From the IMG/VR virus record IMGVR_UViG_3300025138_000321, positions 1-25,134 of that record: a DNA stretch of 25,134 bases; one strand, 5' to 3'. The notes under the pieces were generated by a model. The model did no database searches. It was not told where the DNA came from and saw only the letters and a list, made by a program, of their open reading frames with translations. This document shows positions 14,526-22,100 of this stretch, piece by piece (position 1 is the stretch's first letter; every line of letters starts with the position of its first letter). The translations under genes and the position numbers were made by a program. The DNA comes from a virus.

Positions 14526-14563
14526 GGCTCGATAGCTCAGTTGGTAGAGCAAAGGACTGAAAA
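14526..14563 (+). other. 5' half of a tRNA-Phe gene: attP core
   Basis: The 38 bases read as tRNA positions 1 to about 38. GGCTCGA is the 5' acceptor strand, TAGCTCAGTTGGTAGAGC a canonical D arm, and AAGGA-CTGAAAA the 5' anticodon stem and a loop with the GAA (Phe) anticodon. The match ends after the loop: the following ACCTCTGG does not give a full anticodon stem, and no T arm or complementary TCGAGCC 3' acceptor strand follows. It is therefore not a working tRNA but the attachment core matching a host tRNA-Phe gene. Confidence 0.8.
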
Positions 14564-14576
14564 ACCTCTGGTTTAT

Positions 14577-14606
14577 GCCCTAAGTCATTGATTTCATTGA
14601 TAGGGC
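14577..14606. repeat. Dyad and short tandem repeat in attP
   Basis: GCCCTA (14577-14582) and TAGGGC (14601-14606) form a 6-bp inverted repeat. The loop contains two near-copies of TTCATTGAT-like sequence (TCATTGAT then TTCATTGAT, about 14585-14601). It lies between the core and the inverted arm-type copy and may be a binding site for the excisionase candidate or a bending protein. Confidence 0.4.
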
Positions 14607-14655
14607 GTACCACTTTGGAGTAAAAAAAACTCTATATAAAGCAAGAAAAATAAAA

Positions 14656-14748
14656 TTAATTGGTACGCTTTTTTCCGTATAGTTTTGTCCAAGACCAACT
14701 ATTAATCTTACCTGCGTACTTATTAATTATTTTTAATATTGTTCTCAT
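14656..14748 (-). CDS. Small basic protein, 30 aa, at the end of the late operon
   Basis: ATG 14748 lies four bases after the stop of the 106-aa gene, and a 30-codon frame runs to TAA 14656. The product is basic and Trp-containing (MRTILKIINKYAGKINSWSW, then TKLYGKKRTN), a cationic amphipathic peptide. Similar tiny Lys/Trp-rich peptides ending late operons occur in marine phages, from memory. Its last codons contain the outermost arm-type site of attP, so coding and att functions overlap. The ribosome binding site is weak (AAGA). Confidence 0.5.
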   Translation of the reverse strand: MRTILKIINKYAGKINSWSWTKLYGKKRTN

Positions 14749-14752
14749 ATAT

Positions 14753-15073
14753 TTATCTTAGTAGTGGGTTGCCTTGTTCCGCTTTAAACTCTGTTAACTT
14801 TGCTTCCATGTAGTTAATGGCAGCTTCATTAATTTTAATTAGTGCTTTCATTGCCTGTAAGTCAGACTGTAAGGCTTCAATTTTATCACTTAAACCATCT
14901 TCTGATTCTGCAATACGATCATGTATTTCTGTAAGATCAATTGATTGTACCTTCTTTTTTTCAATGACATCTAGTCTTTGGTTAAATGTACCCCAGGTAT
15001 AAAAACCACCTCCGATTGCCGACAACAATGCTATAAGCATTCCTACTGTTTGTAGTTTAGATATTATTTGCAT
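14753..15073 (-). CDS. Membrane-anchored coiled-coil protein, 106 aa
   Basis: A good GGAG ribosome binding site precedes ATG 15073. Residues about 8-27 form a single membrane span (VGMLIALLSAIGGGFYTWGTF), followed by a long charged helix with heptad spacing (residues 35-100), i.e. an N-terminal anchor with a coiled-coil domain probably in the periplasm. This layout is seen in i-spanins and in other phage envelope proteins. It overlaps the end of the acidic exported protein gene by 17 bases. Function is not proven; spanin-like is one possibility. Confidence 0.65.
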   Translation of the reverse strand: MQIISKLQTVGMLIALLSAIGGGFYTWGTFNQRLDVIEKKKVQSIDLTEIHDRIAESEDGLSDKIEALQSDLQAMKALIKINEAAINYMEAKLTEFKAEQGNPLLR

Positions 15074-16904
15074 TTTTTAACTCCATTAATTTTTTATATG
15101 CGTCTTCTGTTTTAATTTTAAATGTTTCCATTTTTATCTCATGTGCAGTCACAGGGTCATCGACTGCCAAAGAAACTTGTTGTTGATATATTTCATAGTC
15201 ATAACCGACTAAATCTATTTGCTTAAAGAAATCCATATTACCATCAGGAAAATCTAATTGGTTCTCAAAGAAACTTTCATTAACTGCATTGTAACTAGCA
15301 AGACTTACTTCTTGTTGAATAATATCTCGATTTAAAATCTCACTTACTACTGACAAAGTTACTTCTACTCGTTGCTTAATATCGCTTATCTTCTCAGCAA
15401 TTGCTTTTTCAATCTGTACAGATTTAGTATCAACCTCTATCTCTTCTTGCTCGGCTAAGTCTTCTTCAACGGGTTCGTCAATAACTTCTGGCTCTGCTTC
15501 TGAGGTTGGTTCGATTGGTTGCTCTTCCAATTCTGCTGTCTCTTGCGGTTGCTCTGGGATAAACTCCTCGTCAACGGGCTGTTCATTCTCAATGGCATTC
15601 TCTTCTACGACTTCAATTTCTTCGATTTCTTCTTCGTAGACTTCTTCTTCGTAGACTTCTTCTTCGGGCTGATAGGGGGTAGGCTCTGTGGAAATAACAG
15701 GTTCTTCAGCCATAACAATTTCTTCATTAGGTTCAACATATATATCCTCATTATTAACGGTTTCTGTGGTGGGTTCTTCAATCGGTTGTGTTCCGACATC
15801 ATCTTGATTATTATACTCAGGTTCATACTCTTCTATAAATTCTGCTTGGTTAAAATTTTCTTCTACAATTGGTTCTTCGTTCATAGAAATTAAAGGAAGT
15901 TCATCATTGAAAACTACTTGCTCTTCTATTTCAAAATCGATTTGAAAGTCTTCTTCAATGTTGATTTCATCTGGCTGATCAATTTGAATACTGTCAGTGG
16001 TAAAGTATTCAATTTCAAAAAGGTCTTCATCCATGACTGTGATCTCTGTAGTAACTTCAAGATCAAACTCTTCAGGTTCCCAAGTATCTGTATAATCGTA
16101 AATAATATTAGTATTAATATTAAAAATATCTGTAGTGTCTTCGATAGTTTCATAAGAGTAATCTAGGTTATCTATAAGCTCTTCAGCCGCTGCAATTTCA
16201 TCTTGACCTGGGCATTGAGGCGGATTGAATTCATGACAATATTTTGTTTCTACAACAACATTTTCGGTATAAGTATTGTAAGTTACATTTAGTGAAGGCG
16301 ACCTAATATCTACCCCTGCATGACCTTTGTTGTAATTAACTTGAGCATCATTAATAATATCAAAATCAAACCGTGCTGTTAATGTGCCGTGAAGAATATC
16401 TTGGCTTGGAGTTACGATTAAAGTATTTTGATAAGGATTAAAAACATAGTTATGGTTAGTTGTATCCTCCAATAATAAAATTTGTGTTATACTGTCACCA
16501 TTACTTGTTGTTGCTGTTTGCGTCATCGTAACGGTTGACTCAACTGGGTTCCACCATCTAATATCAGCACCAAACACACTAGTAAAACCACCCTGGAGTT
16601 CTTGTAAAGTAAGATGGTCTATTGAATTAATTGTAGTCTCTGCATACTTTCCATCCTTACCTGTCATATACATAGACTCATTACCCAAATCACTTGAGTC
16701 GGGAAACATAGTACCAACCCAAGTGCCATCAATAAAATTTTGGCTAATTAGATTTCCACTAGTTGCAGGGTTGCCTATTGAATAGGTATAAGTTGTCTGA
16801 ACGTCTCCAACATTTGGCGTGTCATAATCTATGACTACGCTATCGGCTTTACTTATTGTTGTTAAACTTAACCACACCGCCAGAGAAATTAATAACTTCT
16901 TCAT
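15057..16904 (-). CDS. Exported protein with long acidic low-complexity region, 615 aa
   Basis: The start at ATG 16904 is set by AGAGGA about 10 bases upstream and by the signal peptide that follows (MKKLLISLAVWLSLTTISKA, likely cleaved before Asp21). Residues about 22-220 are beta-rich and Thr/Asn-rich, like a secreted beta-sandwich. Cys223 and Cys231 form a close pair. Residues about 240-500 are Glu-dominated and mostly disordered, with in-frame EEVYE repeats. The last 110 residues (from VDTKSVQIEKAIAEKI) are helical and look conserved. It should reach the periplasm or outer surface. It shares an operon with other exported proteins; no known family assigned. Confidence 0.75.
   Translation of the reverse strand: MKKLLISLAVWLSLTTISKADSVVIDYDTPNVGDVQTTYTYSIGNPATSGNLISQNFIDGTWVGTMFPDSSDLGNESMYMTGKDGKYAETTINSIDHLTLQELQGGFTSVFGADIRWWNPVESTVTMTQTATTSNGDSITQILLLEDTTNHNYVFNPYQNTLIVTPSQDILHGTLTARFDFDIINDAQVNYNKGHAGVDIRSPSLNVTYNTYTENVVVETKYCHEFNPPQCPGQDEIAAAEELIDNLDYSYETIEDTTDIFNINTNIIYDYTDTWEPEEFDLEVTTEITVMDEDLFEIEYFTTDSIQIDQPDEINIEEDFQIDFEIEEQVVFNDELPLISMNEEPIVEENFNQAEFIEEYEPEYNNQDDVGTQPIEEPTTETVNNEDIYVEPNEEIVMAEEPVISTEPTPYQPEEEVYEEEVYEEEIEEIEVVEENAIENEQPVDEEFIPEQPQETAELEEQPIEPTSEAEPEVIDEPVEEDLAEQEEIEVDTKSVQIEKAIAEKISDIKQRVEVTLSVVSEILNRDIIQQEVSLASYNAVNESFFENQLDFPDGNMDFFKQIDLVGYDYEIYQQQVSLAVDDPVTAHEIKMETFKIKTEDAYKKLMELKNANNI
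15631..15666. repeat. 15-bp tandem repeat in the acidic region
   Basis: TCTTCGTAGACTTCT occurs exactly at 15631-15645 and 15646-15660, with TCTTCG starting a third copy at 15661. On the coding (-) strand each unit encodes EEVYE-type residues. The exact match suggests recent slippage expansion. Confidence 0.75.
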
Positions 16905-17553
16905 CTTGGTTTTCCTCTTGTTCAATTTCTTTATCAACTGAATCTATGTAACGGAGGTCTTTAGTGTAAGTTTCATAATCAGGTCTTAACTTAGGATACT
17001 TTTGGTAATGTGCTTCAGCCTGACTTCCAATCAAACCCATGTAAGGACAATGAGTTGAGGCATGAGCCATTGAAAGAAAGATTCTTTCATCAGTACATAG
17101 TAAAGCCAAACTCGCAACTTTCATTCCCATCAAATGCAAAGTTTTAGCAAGTAAAACTAACTCACATGTTTTATCTCTTTGATGACTTGCAACTGAAACA
17201 CCAAGGCCGAATTTTTGAATACCACCAGACACTGATGATGTACAAACCATTTGATTCATGTTGCCGATTGCCGCTGCATTCGCACTTGGTACGACTCTTG
17301 TGTCGCCAGCGTAGCTTGAATTATTAGTAGTGCTAGTTGTGTTGGTTACTTGTGAGCTACCACTTTGGTAATTTGTGGTACTGTCCGTGTTCATTCCTCC
17401 TGAGATTGAGGTGTTAGTGCCTGAAGTATTTGTCTGTGTTAAGTCAGTTGCACCTGAACCAGTGACATCCGCCATGGCTTGATCCATTAACCAACTAAAG
17501 AAAAACAATACTAATGTAATAGTTATTGTTACTGCTAATATATTTTTAATCAT
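16849..17553 (-). CDS. Exported Cys-containing phage protein, 234 aa
   Basis: ATG 17553 opens with a hydrophobic signal or anchor (residues 4-22) and a plausible cleavage site at AMA-D (about residue 28). Residues 30-90 are a Ser/Thr/Gly/Asn-rich linker. The core (100-190) carries four cysteines (104, 130, 153, 169) in MVCTSSVSGG, KTCELVLLAKTL, LLCTDERIF and THCPYMG, spaced as expected for two disulfides in the periplasm. From memory this helical four-Cys core recurs in marine phages with unknown function. It overlaps the next gene by 56 bases and the previous one by 4. Confidence 0.75.
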   Translation of the reverse strand: MIKNILAVTITITLVLFFFSWLMDQAMADVTGSGATDLTQTNTSGTNTSISGGMNTDSTTNYQSGSSQVTNTTSTTNNSSYAGDTRVVPSANAAAIGNMNQMVCTSSVSGGIQKFGLGVSVASHQRDKTCELVLLAKTLHLMGMKVASLALLCTDERIFLSMAHASTHCPYMGLIGSQAEAHYQKYPKLRPDYETYTKDLRYIDSVDKEIEQEENQDEEVINFSGGVVKFNNNK

Positions 17554-17747
17554 CTTCTTGCTGCCCTTCGATATTTTTTTTGGTTCTTACAACACACACC
17601 AAGTCTGTTCTTTTCAACGGTGTGGTTAACACATGTTCGTGAATGATCAGTCATACGTTCTTCATTTTCTTTAAGAAAATTGACTAACTGAGTAAAAGTT
17701 TTTACTTTGCCTGTGGAGGGGTGAGAGTAATTAGACTTCTTCGCCAT
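17550..17747 (-). CDS. Small basic Cys-containing protein, 65 aa
   Basis: Start ATG 17747 is inside the last codons of the preceding gene (17-base overlap). The product is strongly basic (KNQKKYRRAARR at the end), with cysteines at 39, 52 and 53 and several His/Lys residues. There is no signal peptide, unlike its neighbours, so it is probably cytosolic. A longer version would read far into the previous gene. Function unknown; the basic tail could bind nucleic acid or membranes. Confidence 0.55.
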   Translation of the reverse strand: MAKKSNYSHPSTGKVKTFTQLVNFLKENEERMTDHSRTCVNHTVEKNRLGVCCKNQKKYRRAARR

Positions 17748-17943
17748 AACGACTTTCACAATAAAATTCAAAACCTTGTAGTTGGTCACCGTACTCAATT
17801 AAATGAGGTGCAAGTAATTCAACTTTATTGTCAGTAATAAATTTATGACAACTCCATGTATCTTGGAAAGATCTTTGTAAATACTCTCGGCTGAATTGAT
17901 CACCTTCGTAAAACGTCAGCATTATAGTAATAACAAAAAACAT
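17731..17943 (-). CDS. Small exported or membrane-anchored protein, 70 aa
   Basis: The ATG at 17943 overlaps the stop of the holin-like gene (TAATG). A short hydrophobic N-terminus (MFFVITIMLTF) is followed by a soluble part with two cysteines (Cys32 in TWSCHKF, Cys62 in FEFYCES), compatible with one periplasmic disulfide. From memory, proteins with the same TWSCHKFI-type motif follow holin-like genes in marine phages; function unknown. A spanin-like or lysis-accessory role is possible from context. Confidence 0.65.
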   Translation of the reverse strand: MFFVITIMLTFYEGDQFSREYLQRSFQDTWSCHKFITDNKVELLAPHLIEYGDQLQGFEFYCESRYGEEV

Positions 17944-18368
17944 TATTTTTTAACCAACGAGCCACCAAAATATAAACCGATAATAGCTGACACTAAGTTG
18001 GTATCTAATGGAGTTATAACTAAGCCTTTAAGTGGTACCCAATTCATTACATCTTTACCTTCAATGAATAAAAACCCTGGTTTAAATTCTGTAAAGCCCA
18101 CCACGACTGGTGTATCTGGTGCAATCAACGGAACTATTTTTGGTAGAACTACAATTGCTAATACAGAAACTAATGCAATAATTCTTCTGGTCCACTGAAA
18201 CCCTTCATTTTCATACTCTCGTGCTTCCTTAAAAGCTGCTGTTTGTACTTCAGCTCTGGCCAATAACATTTTTTGTTCTGCTTGTTTGGCTTTGATACTT
18301 TGTGACCATATACTCATAACTCCACCTAATACGGTTGAGCCGAGCATGGTAATCATCTCGAACGGCAT
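17943..18368 (-). CDS. Holin-like membrane protein with three hydrophobic segments, 141 aa
   Basis: AGGAGA precedes ATG 18368, a strong ribosome binding site. Hydrophobic segments lie at residues about 5-21 (MITMLGSTVLGGVMSIW), 62-85 (IIALVSVLAIVVLPKIVPLI) and 122-138 (TNLVSAIIGLYFGGSLV), with a charged helix (KAKQAEQKMLLARAEV) between the first two. Topology and size fit a three-span holin-type protein, and it sits in the late operon before several exported proteins. The family is, from memory, frequent in marine podoviruses. No endolysin is next to it, so lysis function is inferred rather than shown. Confidence 0.65.
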   Translation of the reverse strand: MPFEMITMLGSTVLGGVMSIWSQSIKAKQAEQKMLLARAEVQTAAFKEAREYENEGFQWTRRIIALVSVLAIVVLPKIVPLIAPDTPVVVGFTEFKPGFLFIEGKDVMNWVPLKGLVITPLDTNLVSAIIGLYFGGSLVKK

Positions 18369-18379
18369 TTTATCTTCTC

Positions 18380-18859
18380 CTAATTGTTTTGTGTAATTAA
18401 TTTACAGAGTTTAATAAACTCTTTTTGCTTTAAATCATTTTTTGCAACATTCACATCAGCACATACCAATTGAATATTTTTTTTTGTGTAACCCTTATCG
18501 CTGTTAATGCGATCAATACTTATGTTGGTGTTGCATTTTTTATTTAAACCAATAATGCGAGTCATTGGTCTTTTAGATAAAGCACACAAACCTTGTTGTT
18601 TTTCTAATAGCTTTAATAAAAAATCTATATCAACAGAGATAGGTATCTTGCCGTGACGATTAGATCTTCTGCTATGAGTTAATTTTCTTTTTAAAAACGA
18701 ACGATTAGTTTTAGCGTATCGTTCTTGTAGTTGTGACGACTTGCAGATCTTACATGCGTCTACAGTCGGATTTTTCCGATGAGTATTATTAATGTAGAAT
18801 TCACTTATTGCTTTTTCTTTATTACAAATACGGCAAATATGCCTTCTTTGATGAAGCAT
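18380..18859 (-). CDS. HNH endonuclease, free-standing homing type
   Basis: A 159-aa basic protein. An N-terminal zinc knuckle (Cys9, Cys12, Cys36, Cys39) is followed by an HNH domain with Cys92 (GLCALS), SIDRINSDKGY (Asp116) and a KNIQLVCADVNVAKND segment (Asn128 and following), the D-N-K form of the motif. Free-standing HNH enzymes in phage late operons are usually homing endonucleases that spread their own gene. It lies between two membrane-protein genes with which it has no obvious functional link, and its start lacks a ribosome binding site. This fits an inserted selfish gene. Confidence 0.85.
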   Translation of the reverse strand: MLHQRRHICRICNKEKAISEFYINNTHRKNPTVDACKICKSSQLQERYAKTNRSFLKRKLTHSRRSNRHGKIPISVDIDFLLKLLEKQQGLCALSKRPMTRIIGLNKKCNTNISIDRINSDKGYTKKNIQLVCADVNVAKNDLKQKEFIKLCKLITQNN

Positions 18860-18889
18860 TCATAAACCAAACCGAGCGTACCAGTTTGT

Positions 18890-19126
18890 TTAAAAGATAA
18901 TACCTAACATAGATTGAACTGTGTCTGCGAATATTACTGCTAACATTATAGCAAATCCTACGGCCAATTTATAGATCTGGTTAACACTTTTTTTCAGTTC
19001 TTGAACTTCAAGACTGAGGTTCTCCATTTGATTGTCGCGCATAATTAATACTTCCTGTGATAGTAGTGCAACCTTCTTATCTAATTCGATGATTGCTTCT
19101 CGATTTTGTTGTGATTGGGTAGCCAT
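18890..19126 (-). CDS. Coiled-coil protein with C-terminal membrane anchor, 78 aa
   Basis: ATG 19126 follows directly after the giant protein's stop (TAAATG), with GAGGA about 10 bases upstream. Residues about 8-48 are an amphipathic heptad helix (EAIIELDKKVALLSQEV ...), and residues about 54-76 a single membrane span (AVGFAIMLAVIFADTVQ) at the C-terminus. Size and layout resemble XhlA-type lysis accessories and small holin-like proteins; a tail-anchored scaffold for the giant protein is another option. Confidence 0.65.
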   Translation of the reverse strand: MATQSQQNREAIIELDKKVALLSQEVLIMRDNQMENLSLEVQELKKSVNQIYKLAVGFAIMLAVIFADTVQSMLGIIF

Positions 19127-22100
19127 TTACTTCATATCCTCTATATATTTTAAGTACTCTGGTCGTTGAGATTTTCTTAACTTCTTAACTGTATTAATTG
19201 CTCTAGGTGTTCTAAGGTTTCTAAACATTCTGCGGATGTAACCATTGTTAATAGGAATATCATCCTCTCGTGCTTCAGTTCTAATACGATTTAATTCTTC
19301 TCTAAACTTCTCAGGATTGGTTTTGGCATAACGTGTATATACATATGCCATGTCGGTATAAACTTTTTTTGTTTCACGATCTAAATTGTTATCATCAAAC
19401 ATTAATAGTTCATTTAAATCAGATTCTAGTGAGAACTTAGTAGGGCGACCACCAATCATATAGTTAAAGACATCAAGTCTAGATACTTTATTACTGACTA
19501 CTTGCCCTGATTTGTAACCACTAGTGTAAACAATGTTAGATGGACTAGCTAAGTTCTTCATGATTGTCTCAGCATACAATTGTAAGGTACTCATATCGGT
19601 TGTTGCTAGTACTGCCAAATCTTGACCGCCTGCTAACATCTCAATACCTTTTAATGGTTTACCAATACCACTTGTAATATTAACTGTTTGATCACCAAAA
19701 GTAGCACCAGCTTGTTGTAGCTTACGAGCGTTAATTAAAGTAGATATAAATGGACCCTTAAATTGATCCATTAAGTTATCACCTATACTTAAACGATCAT
19801 TGTAAGGAATAAATCTATTACCTAAACCAACCCTAGAAGATATATCTTGGCCAATTAAAGTAGGTAAACCTTTAACAAAAAGGTCAGCCATCATACCACT
19901 AGTTTCACCGTTAGCATGAGCATCTAAATTAGTACGCATTAAAAATTTAATTGGTGAATACTCATCACCGAATAAAGATCTGATTAACCAATCAAGAGCT
20001 TGTAAACCAGGTAATCCTAATGCTCCCGCTAGTATATAAATGTGTAGTAATTGTTTTAACATTACCTTACGCATCTCTTTAATTCTAGCGACTGCTTCTT
20101 CGGCAGTCTCAATAGTGCCATCGTCTTTTTCTAAACGAGTGTTTGGATTAAATGGATTGAGTTCAGCATCTTTCCATATACCTAAAGTAAATGCAGTTTG
20201 TTTGAATAAGAAGTTTTTAAATTGCGTTCCAACTTTTAAACCTTTTATTCTTAAAATTTTTGATGTATCAGATTTGTCATAGAAGAACTGTGTATCGTTC
20301 CACGCTTTTTGGCCATCAAATCTAGCTTGTTTTTCTGTCTTGCCGTTGTTGGTAGCTCTAGTATGTCCTGCCGTATAAGCCATCATACGGTTAAAGACTT
20401 CTGCTTTTTGAAATAAGAACATAGAGTACTTAGCAATAGTGCCACGATCTAAATTCATTTCAGTACCATCAGTAAATAGACCTTGGTCTACATCTACACC
20501 ACCTTCATCAAATCTTTGATCCCACATAGTAGTAAACTCAGTGTCAGTACCAGTCATTTTACCACGAGTATAACGTGAAAGAATTCCATACGATTGTATT
20601 ATTTCGCTGTAACTATAAAGTGCTGAAGTATTAATAAAACTTTGCGATAAGTTAACAATTGGTGATAGTAAGTTCATAAACATACCTAATTTAGTATGTG
20701 CTGAGATACCTAAAATTGCTTGTATAGTAGGATCAAAAACTTTAGTTGATCCATCTTCGGATACTATACCTGCGTCTGAAGAGGCTTTTACTCTGCCGTA
20801 GACCATCATTCCTAACGGTACACCTATAATTAAACCAATAACAGGAGCGCCAAAAATACCTACGACACCTGCAGCTCCTAATCCTGTCATACCAGAATAA
20901 AGTGTTGCTCGATCTAAGCCTTTAACTTTACCTTTAGTTAAGGTGTCAATACTATTATCAACTGTATTAAAAAATGAATCAAATACACTATCAAATGTAT
21001 TTTCGAAACCGCCTTCAACATTACTAATGTCATTGATAAAGTTTCTAAATTCGTCTTTCATTAAGTCATCAACTGATGAATACTCTCCATCGTCTAATGC
21101 TTGTTGTATTTCATTAGCGTCATATTTCATTTCATCTAATATTAAGAAACGCATGACGTTTTGAATATGTGAACCTAATATCTTTTGAGTGTCAGTTGAG
21201 TAACCTTCAGCACCTAATCGTTCTTTTTCAAATGAAGCGGTAACTCTTCTATCACCCATTTTAACATTTAAGTCTCTATTAATTTGAGCTAATGATTGTC
21301 TACCTGTTCTAACATCTTCTAATTGATCCGCAGTTAAAGATACTGCTAACTTTTCAATTGTTTTATCATTAAGTGTAGTTGCACTGACAGCACTGTCAGC
21401 CCAAGTTGTTCCTCTATTTATAACTACAATTTTATCGTCTTTATACTTAGGGTTAGCTTCAATAAAGTTTTCTGCTGCTTGTCTTGCTTGAGCATCTGTA
21501 TCAAAATAACCTTGCTCACTAAATATGTTTTTAACTTTACCGTCTGCGCTAACAATTCTAACACTATGACTACCAAACCATATATGAGGCAGATAACCAT
21601 CATTAGTTTTAATATCAAACTCAGGTTTTATTCTAGAATTCTCAATATCAATCATTACAATTTGACGATTTAATTTTAATTGATATGGGTTACTACCTTT
21701 GTAGCCTCTTTTATAACCAATCTCTTTTTCAATTTCTCTAATACGCTCATTTAGTCTATTAATATTTTCTTCTCTAAGTTTGGCTTTCTCAGCATTTCTT
21801 AGTTTAGGAGTACGATAAACTCTTTTAAGTTGATTATATATTTCTTCACGTTCTTTTAAAGATTCAATGATATCAATCTCGGCTCTTTCTGCTTCAAAAT
21901 CAGCTTTAGCTTTAGCCGCAGCTTGGGCTTGGGCTGTTTTAACTGCATCACTTTCCATGATTAAGTTTTCTAATTGTTTGCCGTTCTTGATGTCAACCCC
22001 TGGAAAATCTTTAACAGTAAATTTCATTGACCAACCAGAAGCTACTGAGTCACCGTCAGGGAGTTTTACTACATAACCTATAATTTTTTTAGTTTTAGGA

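Larger units (their letters stand above)
14463..14668. repeat. attP region with arm-type integrase sites
   Basis: A repeated motif, consensus TGGTACGCYYTAAT, flanks the tRNA-like core. AAAGTGGTACGCTTTAAT lies at 14463-14480. AAAGTGGTACGCCCTAAT lies 21 bp further on, from 14484. TATGCCCTAA at 14574-14583 is a degenerate copy. TAGGGCGTACCACTTT at 14601-14616 is an exact 16-bp inverted copy of 14484-14499. TGGTACGC lies at 14661-14668. Copies on both sides of a core, next to an integrase gene, are the hallmark of P and P' arm sites. The P-side pair is a direct repeat spaced by two helical turns. Confidence 0.78.

Noticed and set aside
14526-14616. A complete tRNA-Phe gene, or one with an intron
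   Set aside because: Only the acceptor 5' strand, D arm and 5' anticodon half are present. No T arm and no TCGAGCC-type 3' acceptor strand follow within the next hundred bases.
15519-16166. Long open frames on both strands opposite or inside the acidic exported protein
   Set aside because: They are by-products of the low-complexity Glu codons: the opposite frame reads Phe/Asp runs and lacks ribosome binding sites.
18876-18883. Another TGGTACGC copy (as GCGTACCA), possibly a further integrase site
   Set aside because: Only the 8-base centre matches; flanks differ from the attP copies, and it lies over 4 kb away in the late operon. Chance is more likely.
17550-19126. An endolysin or lysozyme gene in the late region
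   Set aside because: No glycosidase, amidase or peptidase motif was found in any of these small proteins; the only peptidase motif is in the giant protein.
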